Assembly (NCBI GenBank): GCA_022360315.1 | Contig: JAKSDA010000491.1 | Location: 1-63,901 of the forward strand | Origin: Pseudomonadota bacterium | GTDB taxonomy: Bacteria > Myxococcota_A > Polyangia > Haliangiales > Haliangiaceae | Direction of reading: 5' to 3' | DNA length: 63,901 nucleotides | Shown here: positions 16,913 to 25,901 of the stretch, one piece after another | How positions within the stretch are numbered: position 1 is the first letter of the stretch | Layout of the letters: each line of letters opens with the position of its first letter | The notes under the pieces: generated by a model | Databases searched by the model: none | What the model saw: the letters and a program-made list of their open reading frames with translations, nothing else | Told to the model about the DNA's origin: nothing | Position numbers and translations under genes: made by a program

Positions 16913-19615
16913 TCAGCGCGCCGATTTAGCCTTGGTGCGCAAGACGTAGCGCAAAATCCCGCCGTGGTTGTAATACTCGATCTCTTGCGGAGTATCGAGT
17001 CGCGCGATCACCTTGAAGGTTTTTTTACCGGCGCGCACGGTGAGCTCTTTTTTGGCCGACAGGCCGTCGTTAATGCCGGTGATGTCGTAGGTCTCTTCAC
17101 CGGTTAGGCCCAGCGACTCGCGACTCTCACCCGGAGCGAATTCCAGCGGCAAGACACCCATGCCGATCAAGTTCGATCGGTGGATGCGCTCAAAGCTGCC
17201 CGCTATGACGGCACTCACACCGAGGAGCAGAGTGCCCTTGGCGGCCCAGTCGCGCGACGATCCGGTGCCATACTCGACACCGGCCAATACGATCAGGGGA
17301 ACGCCGTCGGCCTGGTACTTCATCGCCGCGTCGTAGATCGACATCTGGTCGCCGCCCGGCAGATGACGGGTGATTCCGCCCTCGGTACCCGGAGCGAGAA
17401 GATTGCGCAACCGGATATTGCCGAAAGTGCCCCGCATCATCACTTCGTGGTTGCCGCGCCGAGTGCCGTAGGAGTTGAAATCGGCCGGTTTCACGCCCTG
17501 CTCCTGCAAATAGCGCCCGGCCGGGCTGTCGGCGGCGATGGGGCCAGCAGGAGAGATGTGATCGGTGGTCACCGTGTCGCCCAACATGGCCAGGACACGC
17601 GCCCCCCGAATATCGCGGGGCGCATCTACCTCGGGCTTGATGTCGGCAAAAAATGGCGGCTTGCGCACGTAGGTCGAGGCGTTGTCCCAGGTGTAGGCAT
17701 CGCCCTCGGGCACAGCCATGGCCCGCCACGACTCGGTACCCTCGAAGACATGGCCGTAGCGCTCCTCGAACATCTCGCTCTTGACCGCTGCGCGTATGCA
17801 GTCGGTGACCTCGTCCGGCGACGGCCAGACGTCGCGCAAATAGACCGACTTGCCGTCACTGTCGGTGCCGATCGGGTCGTTCTCGAGATCGATGTCGAGC
17901 GTGCCGGCCAGCGCATAAGCCACCACCAGCGGCGGTGAGGCCAGATAGTTGGCCCGAACGACAGGACTGATGCGGCCCTCGAAGTTGCGATTGCCCGACA
18001 AAACCGAGGTGACCACCAGATCGTTTTGTTTGACCGCTGCGGCGATGTTTTCGTGAACCGGGCCCGAGTTGCCGATGCACGTGGTGCAGCCGTAGCCGAC
18101 CAGATGGAAGCCGAGCGATTCGAGATCCTCCATGAGGTCGACCTTTTTGAGGTATTCGGTGACCACCTGGGAACCCGGCGCCAGACTGGTCTTGACCCAC
18201 GGCCGGGTGGTGAGGCCCCGGGCCCGTGCCTTGCGGGCCAAAAGGCCTGCAGCCACCATGACGCTGGGATTGGAGGTGTTGGTGCAACTGGTAATGGCCG
18301 CGATGATCACGTGTCCGTTGGCGAGTTCGAAATCACCCCGGTCGGTCTTCACCGCGGCACTGGCCCTGCGCTGCTCGTCGGTGGCCTCGGTCTGGCTGCC
18401 CAGGAGCGCTCCCAGGGCTTTTTTCCACGCCGGCCGGGCAGCGCTGAGCGGAATGCGATCCTGGGGCCGCTTGGGCCCGGCAATGGATGGAACGACTGTG
18501 GCCAGGTCGAGGGCCAGGGTGTCGGAAAAGCGCGGCTCGGGGGCGCCCGGCGTGCGGAACAGCCCCTGTTCTTTGAGATAGCGCTCGACCAGCTCGACAT
18601 GGCTCGGATCGCGTCCGGTGAAGCGCAGGTAGTCGAGAGTTTCGTCGTCGATGGGAAAAAACCCCATGGTCGCGCCATACTCCGGCGCCATATTGGCAAT
18701 GGTGGCGCGGTCTGGCAGGGATAGATGGTCGAGGCCGTTACCGTAGAATTCGACAAATTTGCCGACCACGCCCCGCTTTCGCAGCATCTCAACCACGGTG
18801 AGCACCAGGTCGGTTGCGGTTGCACCCTCGGGCAGTTTGCCCTCGAGCTTGAAGCCGACGACCTGGGGCACCAGCATGGGAATGGGCTGGCCGAGCATGG
18901 CCGCTTCGGCCTCGATGCCGCCGACTCCCCAGCCCATGACTCCGAGCCCGTTGATCATGGTAGTGTGCGAGTCGGTGCCCACCAGGGTATCCGGATAGGC
19001 CAGGGTGGTGCCGTCACGCTCTCGGGTAAAAACCACCTTGGCCAGGTATTCGAGATTGACTTGGTGGACAATACCGGTTCCCGGCGGCACCACGCGCATG
19101 TCCTTGAAGGCCTGCTGGCCCCAGCGCAAGAACACATAGCGCTCGCGGTTGCGCCGGTACTCGAGCTCAACATTCTTGCCAAATGAAGTCAGCGCACCGT
19201 ATGAATCGACCTGCACCGAGTGGTCGATGACCAGATCGGAGGGCGCGACCGGATTGAGGTCACCGGCCGGGTGACCCATCTCGACCCAAGCGTCGCGCAT
19301 GGCGGCCAGATCGAGCACGGCCGGGACGCCGGTAAAATCCTGCATAACCACCCGTGACGGCCGAAAGGCGACCTCTTGACTGGGAGTCGCCCCGGGGTCC
19401 CAGGTGGCCACCGCCTCGATGTCCGAGGGGGTCACCGTGATTCCGTCCTCGTTGCGCAAGAGGTTCTCCAGAAGGACGCGCAGCGAGTAGGGCAGCGTGG
19501 CGACGTCGCCGATGCCGGCCTTGCTCAGCGCATCGAGTCGATAGATCGCGATCTGCCTGTCGCCGATCGCGATCGTTGCCTTGCTGTGAAAACTATCTCT
19601 GCTGGATGCGCTCAT
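16913..19615 (-). CDS. acnA: Aconitate hydratase (AcnA/IRP1 type)
   Basis: A full-length 900-residue aconitase of the TCA cycle, interconverting citrate and isocitrate in the cytoplasm. The 4Fe-4S ligands are in AAITSCTNTSNPSVM and GYGCTTCIGNSGP. Other family blocks are VVPPGTGIVHQVNLEYLA, DSHTTMINGLGVMGWGVGG and, in the swivel domain, GVEYGTGSSRDWAAKG. ATG 19615 has AGGAG about ten bases upstream. It stands alone on the minus strand, divergent from the ion-channel gene, and the 200 bases between them must hold both promoters. No Fe-S assembly or citrate synthase gene is adjacent. Confidence 0.97.
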   Translation of the reverse strand: MSASSRDSFHSKATIAIGDRQIAIYRLDALSKAGIGDVATLPYSLRVLLENLLRNEDGITVTPSDIEAVATWDPGATPSQEVAFRPSRVVMQDFTGVPAVLDLAAMRDAWVEMGHPAGDLNPVAPSDLVIDHSVQVDSYGALTSFGKNVELEYRRNRERYVFLRWGQQAFKDMRVVPPGTGIVHQVNLEYLAKVVFTRERDGTTLAYPDTLVGTDSHTTMINGLGVMGWGVGGIEAEAAMLGQPIPMLVPQVVGFKLEGKLPEGATATDLVLTVVEMLRKRGVVGKFVEFYGNGLDHLSLPDRATIANMAPEYGATMGFFPIDDETLDYLRFTGRDPSHVELVERYLKEQGLFRTPGAPEPRFSDTLALDLATVVPSIAGPKRPQDRIPLSAARPAWKKALGALLGSQTEATDEQRRASAAVKTDRGDFELANGHVIIAAITSCTNTSNPSVMVAAGLLARKARARGLTTRPWVKTSLAPGSQVVTEYLKKVDLMEDLESLGFHLVGYGCTTCIGNSGPVHENIAAAVKQNDLVVTSVLSGNRNFEGRISPVVRANYLASPPLVVAYALAGTLDIDLENDPIGTDSDGKSVYLRDVWPSPDEVTDCIRAAVKSEMFEERYGHVFEGTESWRAMAVPEGDAYTWDNASTYVRKPPFFADIKPEVDAPRDIRGARVLAMLGDTVTTDHISPAGPIAADSPAGRYLQEQGVKPADFNSYGTRRGNHEVMMRGTFGNIRLRNLLAPGTEGGITRHLPGGDQMSIYDAAMKYQADGVPLIVLAGVEYGTGSSRDWAAKGTLLLGVSAVIAGSFERIHRSNLIGMGVLPLEFAPGESRESLGLTGEETYDITGINDGLSAKKELTVRAGKKTFKVIARLDTPQEIEYYNHGGILRYVLRTKAKSAR

Positions 19616-19819
19616 GGGCCAAATGCTCCTTGCAATGAAAAAACCGGCGTCTCGTCCGCACCCGCCAACCCTTCAGGTCGGATGGGGTTCGCAGGCAGCG
19701 GCGCGCACTATATAGCACGCTGGGCCAAGGGCGCCAGCTCGGCTCCGGCAAAGTGCGCGCGATGAGGCCGCCACAGGGGTTGGCGGTGTGCGGACAGCGC
19801 GGCATAGTTCGGCCCGACC

Positions 19820-20641
19820 ATGTCATCGTCCGGACCCGCGCGCAGAGCTCGCTGGCGGTTGCGCCTCCATCAGATCATCTTCGAGGCCGATACTCCCGGC
19901 GGCAAGGTCTTCGATGTCGTCCTGCTCTTGACCATCGTGATCAGCCTGATCGCGGTCATGCTCGAGAGCGTCGAGGCGATCGACCGGAGATATCACAGCA
20001 CCCTGCGTTCGCTGGATCTGGTGATTACCGCCCTGTTCACCGTCGAATACGTGCTCAGGCTGATCTGCGTTGTCCGCCCGCTTCGCTACGCAACCAGCTT
20101 TTTCGGCGTGGTCGACCTTCTCGCCATCCTGCCCGGCTATGCATCGCTGTTTTTCGCCGGCACCCAGTCCCTGCTGGTCATTCGCGGGCTCAGGCTGCTG
20201 CGCGTGTTTCGAGTGTTCAAACTCAGCCACTATCTCGGCGAGGCCCGCGTGCTGGTCACGGCACTGCGCGCCAGCAAAAATAAAATCACGGTTTTTTTGG
20301 CCTCGGTAGTCATTGTCACGGTAAACATGGGGGCACTCATGTACCTGATAGAAGGGGACGAGGCCGGCTTTACCAGCATCCCCCGCGGCGTGTACTGGGC
20401 TGTGGTGACCATGACGACCGTGGGCTATGGTGATATCGCACCGCAGAGTCCGCTCGGCCAGGCCATTTCGGCCGTTCTGATGGTCTCCGGCTACGGCATC
20501 ATCGCCGTGCCGACCGGAATCGTTACGGTCGAGCTGGCCAATGCGCGCCAGGCGATCACGACCCGAGTGTGCCAGGATTGCGCCCAGGAAGGACACGATT
20601 CCGACGCCACATACTGTAAGTTCTGCGGCGCCAAACTGTGA
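19820..20641 (+). CDS. Voltage-gated-type potassium channel with C-terminal zinc ribbon
   Basis: 273 residues with six membrane segments and a re-entrant pore. S1 is near 30-50, S4 near 118-134 carries regularly spaced arginines (LLVIRGLRLLRVFRVFKL), and the selectivity filter TVGYGD is at 200-205 after MTT, as in bacterial Kv channels. The inner helix ends in GIVTVEL. The last 25 residues hold C251xxC254 and C266xxC269, a small zinc-ribbon-like knob in the cytoplasm that is not part of the core channel and could assemble or gate it. The stop is immediately followed by the RNase D gene (ATG three bases later), suggesting co-transcription. Confidence 0.9.
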   Translation: MSSSGPARRARWRLRLHQIIFEADTPGGKVFDVVLLLTIVISLIAVMLESVEAIDRRYHSTLRSLDLVITALFTVEYVLRLICVVRPLRYATSFFGVVDLLAILPGYASLFFAGTQSLLVIRGLRLLRVFRVFKLSHYLGEARVLVTALRASKNKITVFLASVVIVTVNMGALMYLIEGDEAGFTSIPRGVYWAVVTMTTVGYGDIAPQSPLGQAISAVLMVSGYGIIAVPTGIVTVELANARQAITTRVCQDCAQEGHDSDATYCKFCGAKL

Positions 20642-20644
20642 CCC

Positions 20645-21946
20645 ATGGTGAAAAGGAGAAGCGCGATCTCTGCCAGTAGAAATGCCGACGCAGTCGCCGC
20701 ACCGATCACCGATCCCGCCCAGGTCGCGGCGATCGCCGAATCTATTGCCGAGCACGAGGTAATGGCGTTTGATATCGAATTCGTGTCAGCAGATCGGTTC
20801 ATTCCCGAACTGAGCCTGATCCAGGTCGGCTGGGGGGATCCCGACCATCCCAGCCTGGCGATCATCGACTGTGTGGCTCTCGACCCGGCGCCGATTTGGG
20901 CCCTTGTCGCCAGCCCCGACGTGGCCACGGTGGTGCACGCCGGACGGCAGGATCTGGGCATTCTCGCGGTTCGCCATCATGTCGCTGCCAACGCGCTGTG
21001 GGATACCCAGATCGCCGCGGCGTTTGCCGGTCTGGGCGATCAGATCGGGTTTGCGAAACTGGTCGAACGCGTTCTCGGCGTCAAATTGGACAAGGGCATG
21101 CAGTTCACTGCCTGGCTCGAGCGGCCGCTCAGTCCCAGCCAGCTTCGCTACGCCCTCGATGACGTGCGCTACCTCCTGCCGCTGTGGACCGAGCTGAAAC
21201 AACGACTCGTCGCCAGTGGCCGCCTGGACTGGGTGCGCGAGGAGTCGATCCGTCTGACTGAAAGCGTCGGACCGCTGCCTGCCGAAGACGATGCCTACCG
21301 CGATGTGAAAGGATGGCGCGGGCTGTCCGGCCAGGCACTGGGCTCGCTGCGAGCGCTCGCAGCCTGGCGCCTGCGCGAGGCCTTGGACCGAAACAAACCG
21401 CTGTCGTGGATCATGCCCGATCGCGCGATGATCGAGGTTTGCCAGGCCGGCGCTCGGTCAGACCGCGAGCTCTTCGCAGTGCGCGGCGTCGGTGAAGGGA
21501 CTGTGCGCCGCTACGGCCGGGCCATCCTGCGGCACGTTGCCAGGGGAGCACGAAATCCGCCGCCCCGGCCCGAAAGCGTGAGCAGGCGCGCTCTATCGAG
21601 GCGGGCTCAGCTGTGGGCCGCAGTGATCGTCAATGTGATCCAGTCCCGCTGCATCGCCTCCGGGATCGCCCCTCGCTTCGTGGCCACTCGCCACGATGCC
21701 GAAACGTTGGTCGACTGGTTCGATCGCGTCGGCATGGCCGACAGCGACCGTATGTCCGACCGCCCGGCTACGTCGCCCGGTCAGAATTCTGAACCAGATG
21801 TTGCTCTGTTGCGCGGATGGCGGCGCGAACTCGCTGGCGAGTCAGTGCTGGCCTGGCTGCGCGGCCAGAGCGTGATTCGGGCCACCGACGATCCCGCCGG
21901 AATTGAACTCGTCGGTGTTCCCCCGCGCTCATTCGAATCCGAATGA
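20645..21946 (+). CDS. rnd: Ribonuclease D
   Basis: A 433-residue 3'-5' exoribonuclease of the DEDDy class acting in tRNA and stable-RNA 3' maturation. Exo I is in MAFDIEFVSADRF (Asp and Glu), Exo II in VVHAGRQDLGIL and Exo III in YALDDVRYL (Tyr and Asp). An HRDC domain follows (WRGLSGQALGSLRALAAWR). The C-terminal 130 residues are a second helical domain, longer than in E. coli RNase D. The gene begins three bases after the channel gene, and the next gene overlaps its end in frame space only. Confidence 0.92.
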   Translation: MVKRRSAISASRNADAVAAPITDPAQVAAIAESIAEHEVMAFDIEFVSADRFIPELSLIQVGWGDPDHPSLAIIDCVALDPAPIWALVASPDVATVVHAGRQDLGILAVRHHVAANALWDTQIAAAFAGLGDQIGFAKLVERVLGVKLDKGMQFTAWLERPLSPSQLRYALDDVRYLLPLWTELKQRLVASGRLDWVREESIRLTESVGPLPAEDDAYRDVKGWRGLSGQALGSLRALAAWRLREALDRNKPLSWIMPDRAMIEVCQAGARSDRELFAVRGVGEGTVRRYGRAILRHVARGARNPPPRPESVSRRALSRRAQLWAAVIVNVIQSRCIASGIAPRFVATRHDAETLVDWFDRVGMADSDRMSDRPATSPGQNSEPDVALLRGWRRELAGESVLAWLRGQSVIRATDDPAGIELVGVPPRSFESE

Positions 21947-22077
21947 ACCGACGTCGCCCTGGGGAGCCAGTCATCAGATCGCGGAGCGCAGTCCCGGGCC
22001 GTGTCTCACGACACTATCTAACCGGCGATAAGCAATCTGTCTCTCTTCCTGGCACAGATCGTGTTACGGGTGGTATT

Positions 22078-23388
22078 GTGCTGATCCCGGTCGTTCGTGA
22101 CGTCTCTGTCTGTCTGTTCGGGTCCGCCATTTTGCTGGCGTGTACAGCGTCTTTCGGCGACAGCGATATGTCCGGTATGAACAGTCCGGACGCCGGCAGC
22201 CCGCCTCCCGACAGCAACCAAAGTCCAGTGATCGACCTTCCGTTTGTTCCGTCGAACATTCTGGCCGAACACGTGGTCGCCGGACAGGCCCGCCTCGACC
22301 TGAGCAACCCCGATGGAGTCATCGAGATCGACACCGATACCGGTGCGATCCTGAGCAACGGCAGCGATGTTCGGCCCCAGGGGGTGGCATTCGTCAAGGT
22401 GGCCCAGACCGGCAAGGCCGGGCTTCCCGACCTCGGCGTCTTCTCGGCCACGGATCTGGTCATCACGAGCGGTACTCGGGTCCACGTGCGTGGCGCTGCC
22501 GGGCTGGTCCTAGCACTCAGCGGAAGTGCATCGATCGAAGGAGTGCTCTTTGCCGGTGGTGGATTCGACAATGCCCCCGGTCCAGGCGGTTTTCGCGGCG
22601 GCACCGGCGATGACGTCGACGGCGCTGGTCCCGGAGGCGGCAAATACGGTGGCCTCAACGATACCGGAGGCGGCGGAGGTGGCCATGCCGCTGTCGGTGG
22701 AAACGGCGGAAGCCGCGGCAATGCCCCCGATGGAGTCGATCCGGGTGGACCTGGTGGCGCGGTCTACGGCGGGCCAGAACTGGTGCCGCTGATGGGCGGC
22801 TCGGGCGGCGGTCGCGGCGGCAATACGGGCGGTGCTGGCGGCGGTGGTGGCGGAGCAATCCAGATCACGGCCCTCGGCAGCATTCAGATCGCCGCGGGAA
22901 TCATCGATGTTGGCGGCGGCGGCGGCCGAACCAGCAACGACGATGACGGCGGCGGCGGCGGTGGCGCCGGCGGAGCCATTCTGCTGGAAGCGCCGACGGT
23001 GCAGCTCGCTGCCGGTGTCCTCGTGGCCAACGGCGGAGGTGGCGGCTCGGGCGGCAACGATCGACAACCGGGCAACAGCGGCGAGGCCGGTCGTGCTGAC
23101 ATCACGGCGGCAGCCGGTGGAGCCCGCGCCGGCGAAGGTGCTGCTGGAGGCAACGGCGGCGCTGGGGAGAATCTCGCCGGTCGGCCGGGACAAAACTCGG
23201 CCGGACAGGAAAACGTCGACGAAAATGCCGGCGGTGGCGGCGGCGCGTGCGGTCGCATCTATTTCCGCGCCGACGTGCTTCAGCTGGCCAGCCCAGTGCT
23301 GTCCCCTGGCGAGGTCAAAAACGGCGGCCTGCAGTATCCGGATGACAGCGTCATCCGGATACTGGAATCGCGGTCGCGCCAGGAGTAG
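22078..23388 (+). CDS. Glycine-rich surface lipoprotein
   Basis: About 436 residues from GTG 22078, chosen because it gives a compact signal with the lipobox LLAC (SVCLFGSAILLACTAS). After a Pro/Ser linker comes a domain of about 120 residues (GVIEIDTDTGAILSNGSDVR, TDLVITSGTRVHVRGAAGLV), then some 230 residues dominated by Gly-Gly-x and GGGG runs interleaved with hydrophobic strands (AIQITALGSIQIAAGIIDVG, AILLEAPTVQLAAGVLVANG). The layout suggests a beta-helix or Gly-rich adhesin exposed at the outer membrane. The type is common in Myxococcota, and no enzymatic motif is visible. The Gly-rich DNA generates long artefactual antisense frames. Confidence 0.7.
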   Translation: MLIPVVRDVSVCLFGSAILLACTASFGDSDMSGMNSPDAGSPPPDSNQSPVIDLPFVPSNILAEHVVAGQARLDLSNPDGVIEIDTDTGAILSNGSDVRPQGVAFVKVAQTGKAGLPDLGVFSATDLVITSGTRVHVRGAAGLVLALSGSASIEGVLFAGGGFDNAPGPGGFRGGTGDDVDGAGPGGGKYGGLNDTGGGGGGHAAVGGNGGSRGNAPDGVDPGGPGGAVYGGPELVPLMGGSGGGRGGNTGGAGGGGGGAIQITALGSIQIAAGIIDVGGGGGRTSNDDDGGGGGGAGGAILLEAPTVQLAAGVLVANGGGGGSGGNDRQPGNSGEAGRADITAAAGGARAGEGAAGGNGGAGENLAGRPGQNSAGQENVDENAGGGGGACGRIYFRADVLQLASPVLSPGEVKNGGLQYPDDSVIRILESRSRQE

Positions 23389-23397
23389 GCTACCCGG

Positions 23398-23964
23398 GTG
23401 CAATCGACGATTCGCGTTGCCGGTAGACCCGGAGATGCCCGCGCCATTGCGCGTGTGCACGTGGACAGCTGGCACGCCACGTACGGACATGGACTGCTGC
23501 CGCGGCAGTATCTCGACCGCTTGACCGTGCCCGATTTGACCACTCGATGGCGCCGGCGGCTCGCCCGCCCGCACCACCAGACCGGCGTGTGGGTCGCCGA
23601 GATCGCACACGAGGTGATCGGATTTGCCGAATGCGGGCCGTGCGTGCAAGACCGCTCGCTGCTCGCTTTTGCCGGCGAGGTGTACATGCTCTACGTCCAT
23701 CCCGACTGTCTCGGTCGGGGGATTGGCAGCGCGCTGCTCGACCGGTCCATGGCAGATCTGGCCAGCCGTCCATTTTACTGGATCGCGGTCTGGGTGGTCG
23801 AGGGCAATCGCCGGGCCCGGGCGTTTTACCGGGCACATGGCCTGCGCCCCGACGGCGCCCATCGCACCGACCACTTCACCGGTCAGCGCGTGCCCGTGGT
23901 CCGCTACGTCGGGCCGCTCAATCCAATTATCGATTTCGACCGATTGCTCGAGCCAAGCGCGTGA
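23398..23964 (+). CDS. GNAT-family N-acetyltransferase
   Basis: 188 residues from GTG 23398. The GNAT fold is shown by RVAGRPGDARAIARVHVDSW at the N terminus and by motif A, MLYVHPDCLGRGIGSALLDR, whose RGIG binds the acetyl-CoA pyrophosphate. Then comes WVVEGNRRARAFYRAHGLRP, with the conserved Asn and FYRxxGF-type helix. The substrate is unknown. It begins nine bases after the Gly-rich lipoprotein, and its stop overlaps the murB start (TGATG), so it is translationally coupled to cell-wall synthesis genes. Confidence 0.9.
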   Translation: MQSTIRVAGRPGDARAIARVHVDSWHATYGHGLLPRQYLDRLTVPDLTTRWRRRLARPHHQTGVWVAEIAHEVIGFAECGPCVQDRSLLAFAGEVYMLYVHPDCLGRGIGSALLDRSMADLASRPFYWIAVWVVEGNRRARAFYRAHGLRPDGAHRTDHFTGQRVPVVRYVGPLNPIIDFDRLLEPSA

Positions 23965-24908
23965 TGCCGATCCAGGCCCAGACGCCTTCGCGGAGCGTTC
24001 TGTCCCACACAGATCGCGCCGAGCTCGTCGACCGCCTCGACGGCCAGGTGCGCTTCGATGAGCCCATGTCGCGCAGGACCACGCTGCGCATCGGCGGTCC
24101 GGCAGACGCGTTGTGCCTGCCGACATCGATCGCAGCGCTGCGCGCAGCGGTCGAATGGTGCACAGGGCAGGGCATTGCCATGATCGCGGTGGGCAGTGGA
24201 TCGAATCTTCTGGTCCGCGACGGCGGCGTGCGCGGCGTGGTCATCGCCACACGCAATCTGCGCGATCTCGAAAAACTCGACGACAGACGGATCCGCGTCC
24301 AGGCCGGGGTGTCGACCGGCAAACTGCTCAGTGCTGCGACCCGGTGGCAACTCGGCGGTGTCGAATTTCTCGGTGGCGTGCCCGGATCGGTAGGGGGTGG
24401 CATGCGCATGAATGCGGGCACGTATCTGGGCGAATTCAAGGATGTCACCACTCAGGTGACCACGGTGCGCATGGACGACGGCGACATCGTGATCCGCCCC
24501 GCGTCAGAATGCGGATTTGCCTACCGCGAGTCGGCCATCCCGCGGCGCGAGATCGTCGTCGAGGCCGAACTCGCATTGCATGCCCGGCCGCGCGCTGATA
24601 TCGAAGCCGATGTGCGTGCGCTGCGCTTGCGTCGCTTGGCGCGCGAGCCCAAAAAAGTCAGCAACGCGGGGTCGATTTTCAAGAACCCACCGGGCGATTA
24701 CGCGGGTCGCTTGATCGAAGAGTGCGGTCTCAAGGGCACACGGATTGGCGGTGCAGAATGCTCGCCGGCACACGCCAACTGGCTGGTCAACACGGGCGGC
24801 GCAAGCGCCGGCGATATGCTGGCGCTGATCGAACTCGTACGCACACGGGTCGCCCAAAACTGCGCCATCACCCTCGAGCTGGAAGTGAAGGTCATCGGTG
24901 AAGACTGA
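23964..24908 (+). CDS. murB: UDP-N-acetylenolpyruvoylglucosamine reductase
   Basis: 314 residues. This FAD-dependent reductase makes UDP-MurNAc in the cytoplasm. FAD-binding motifs are TTLRIGGPADAL, AVGSGSNLLVRDGG and FLGGVPGSVGGGMRMNAGTY. The proton-donating serine is in NAGSIFKNPPGDYAGRLIEE, typical of type II MurB. ATG 23964 shares a base with the GNAT stop, and the gene overlaps ddl by 11 bases, so GNAT, murB and ddl are one translational unit. In many Proteobacteria murB-ddl precede ftsQAZ; here they do not. Confidence 0.95.
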   Translation: MPIQAQTPSRSVLSHTDRAELVDRLDGQVRFDEPMSRRTTLRIGGPADALCLPTSIAALRAAVEWCTGQGIAMIAVGSGSNLLVRDGGVRGVVIATRNLRDLEKLDDRRIRVQAGVSTGKLLSAATRWQLGGVEFLGGVPGSVGGGMRMNAGTYLGEFKDVTTQVTTVRMDDGDIVIRPASECGFAYRESAIPRREIVVEAELALHARPRADIEADVRALRLRRLAREPKKVSNAGSIFKNPPGDYAGRLIEECGLKGTRIGGAECSPAHANWLVNTGGASAGDMLALIELVRTRVAQNCAITLELEVKVIGED

Positions 24909-25860
24909 TCGCAAACGCACTGTAGACAGGCGCCGGGTCGGCGTACTCATGGGCGGCCTGTCGGCCGAACGCGATGTTTCGCTCGACACCGGCGCCGGTG
25001 TTCTGGCCGCGCTGCGAGAGTACGGCCACGACTGTGTCGCCATCGACTGGAAACGCGGTACATCGCTGCCCCGGCTTCTCATGGAGAGCCGCGTCGACGT
25101 GGTATGGAACGCTCTGCACGGCCCCTATGGCGAAGATGGAGCTGTCCAGGGAGCGCTTTCGTGCATGCATATCCCGTTTACCGGCTCGGGCATCCTGGCC
25201 AGCGCTCTGGCCATGGACAAGGTCGCATCCAAGCGGATTTTCGAGTCAAACGGTCTGGCGACCCCGCCCTGGACCGCGGTCCCGCACAGCATCGATGTCG
25301 AGGACGTCGCGGACCGCGTGACGCCCCGGCTCAGGACCCCTCCGCTGGTGGTCAAGCCGGGCTGCGAGGGTTCGTCCGTCGGGGTCACCATTGTCACCGA
25401 AAGCGGCACGGAAACGCTCGCCAGCGCGGTTGCTCGCGCTCGCGAGTATCGCGGACCAACTCTGGTCGAGACGTATATTGCCGGCGCAGAACTTCATATC
25501 AGCATACTCGGGGACGAGGTGCTCGGCTCGATCGAAGTCAGACCAGCGACCGAATTCTACGACTACCAGGCCAAGTACAAGCGCGACGACACGCAGTACC
25601 TCATCCCGCCCGAGCTCGAGCCGGGTCTGGTCGAGCGCGCCGAGGCGATGTCGCTGGCCGCCTATCGCGCGCTCGGATGTGCTGGATACGGCCGGGTCGA
25701 CCTGCGGGTCGATGTCGCCGCCGGACGGCCGTATATCCTGGAAGTCAACACTCTGCCCGGTATGACCAGTCACAGTCTGTTGCCCAAAGCGGCTGCCCAC
25801 GTGGGCATCGAATATGCCGAGCTGTGCCAGCGGATCCTGGACAGCGCCGGGCTGGGATGA
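24898..25860 (+). CDS. ddl: D-alanine--D-alanine ligase
   Basis: A 320-residue ATP-grasp ligase joining two D-alanines for the peptidoglycan stem. It starts at GTG 24898 inside the end of murB. Motifs are GVLMGGLSAERDVSLDTG, NALHGPYGEDGAVQG, PLVVKPGCEGSSVGVT (ATP-binding), ATEFYDYQAKY and the metal/ATP site YILEVNTLPGMTSHSLLPK. Length and motif order are those of the family. It is the last cell-wall gene here; the next gene is an unrelated molybdoenzyme 41 bases on. Confidence 0.96.
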   Translation: MKTDRKRTVDRRRVGVLMGGLSAERDVSLDTGAGVLAALREYGHDCVAIDWKRGTSLPRLLMESRVDVVWNALHGPYGEDGAVQGALSCMHIPFTGSGILASALAMDKVASKRIFESNGLATPPWTAVPHSIDVEDVADRVTPRLRTPPLVVKPGCEGSSVGVTIVTESGTETLASAVARAREYRGPTLVETYIAGAELHISILGDEVLGSIEVRPATEFYDYQAKYKRDDTQYLIPPELEPGLVERAEAMSLAAYRALGCAGYGRVDLRVDVAAGRPYILEVNTLPGMTSHSLLPKAAAHVGIEYAELCQRILDSAGLG

Positions 25861-25901
25861 CACGGGTTGGGATGACAGCCGGGATGGAGTAGAGTCTGCC
25901 G

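Noticed and set aside
22510..24126. Minus-strand open frame of 538 codons over the Gly-rich lipoprotein and GNAT genes
   Set aside because: Gly-rich coding DNA yields open Ala/Thr frames on the other strand; the plus-strand gene has a lipobox and the GNAT fold is unmistakable.
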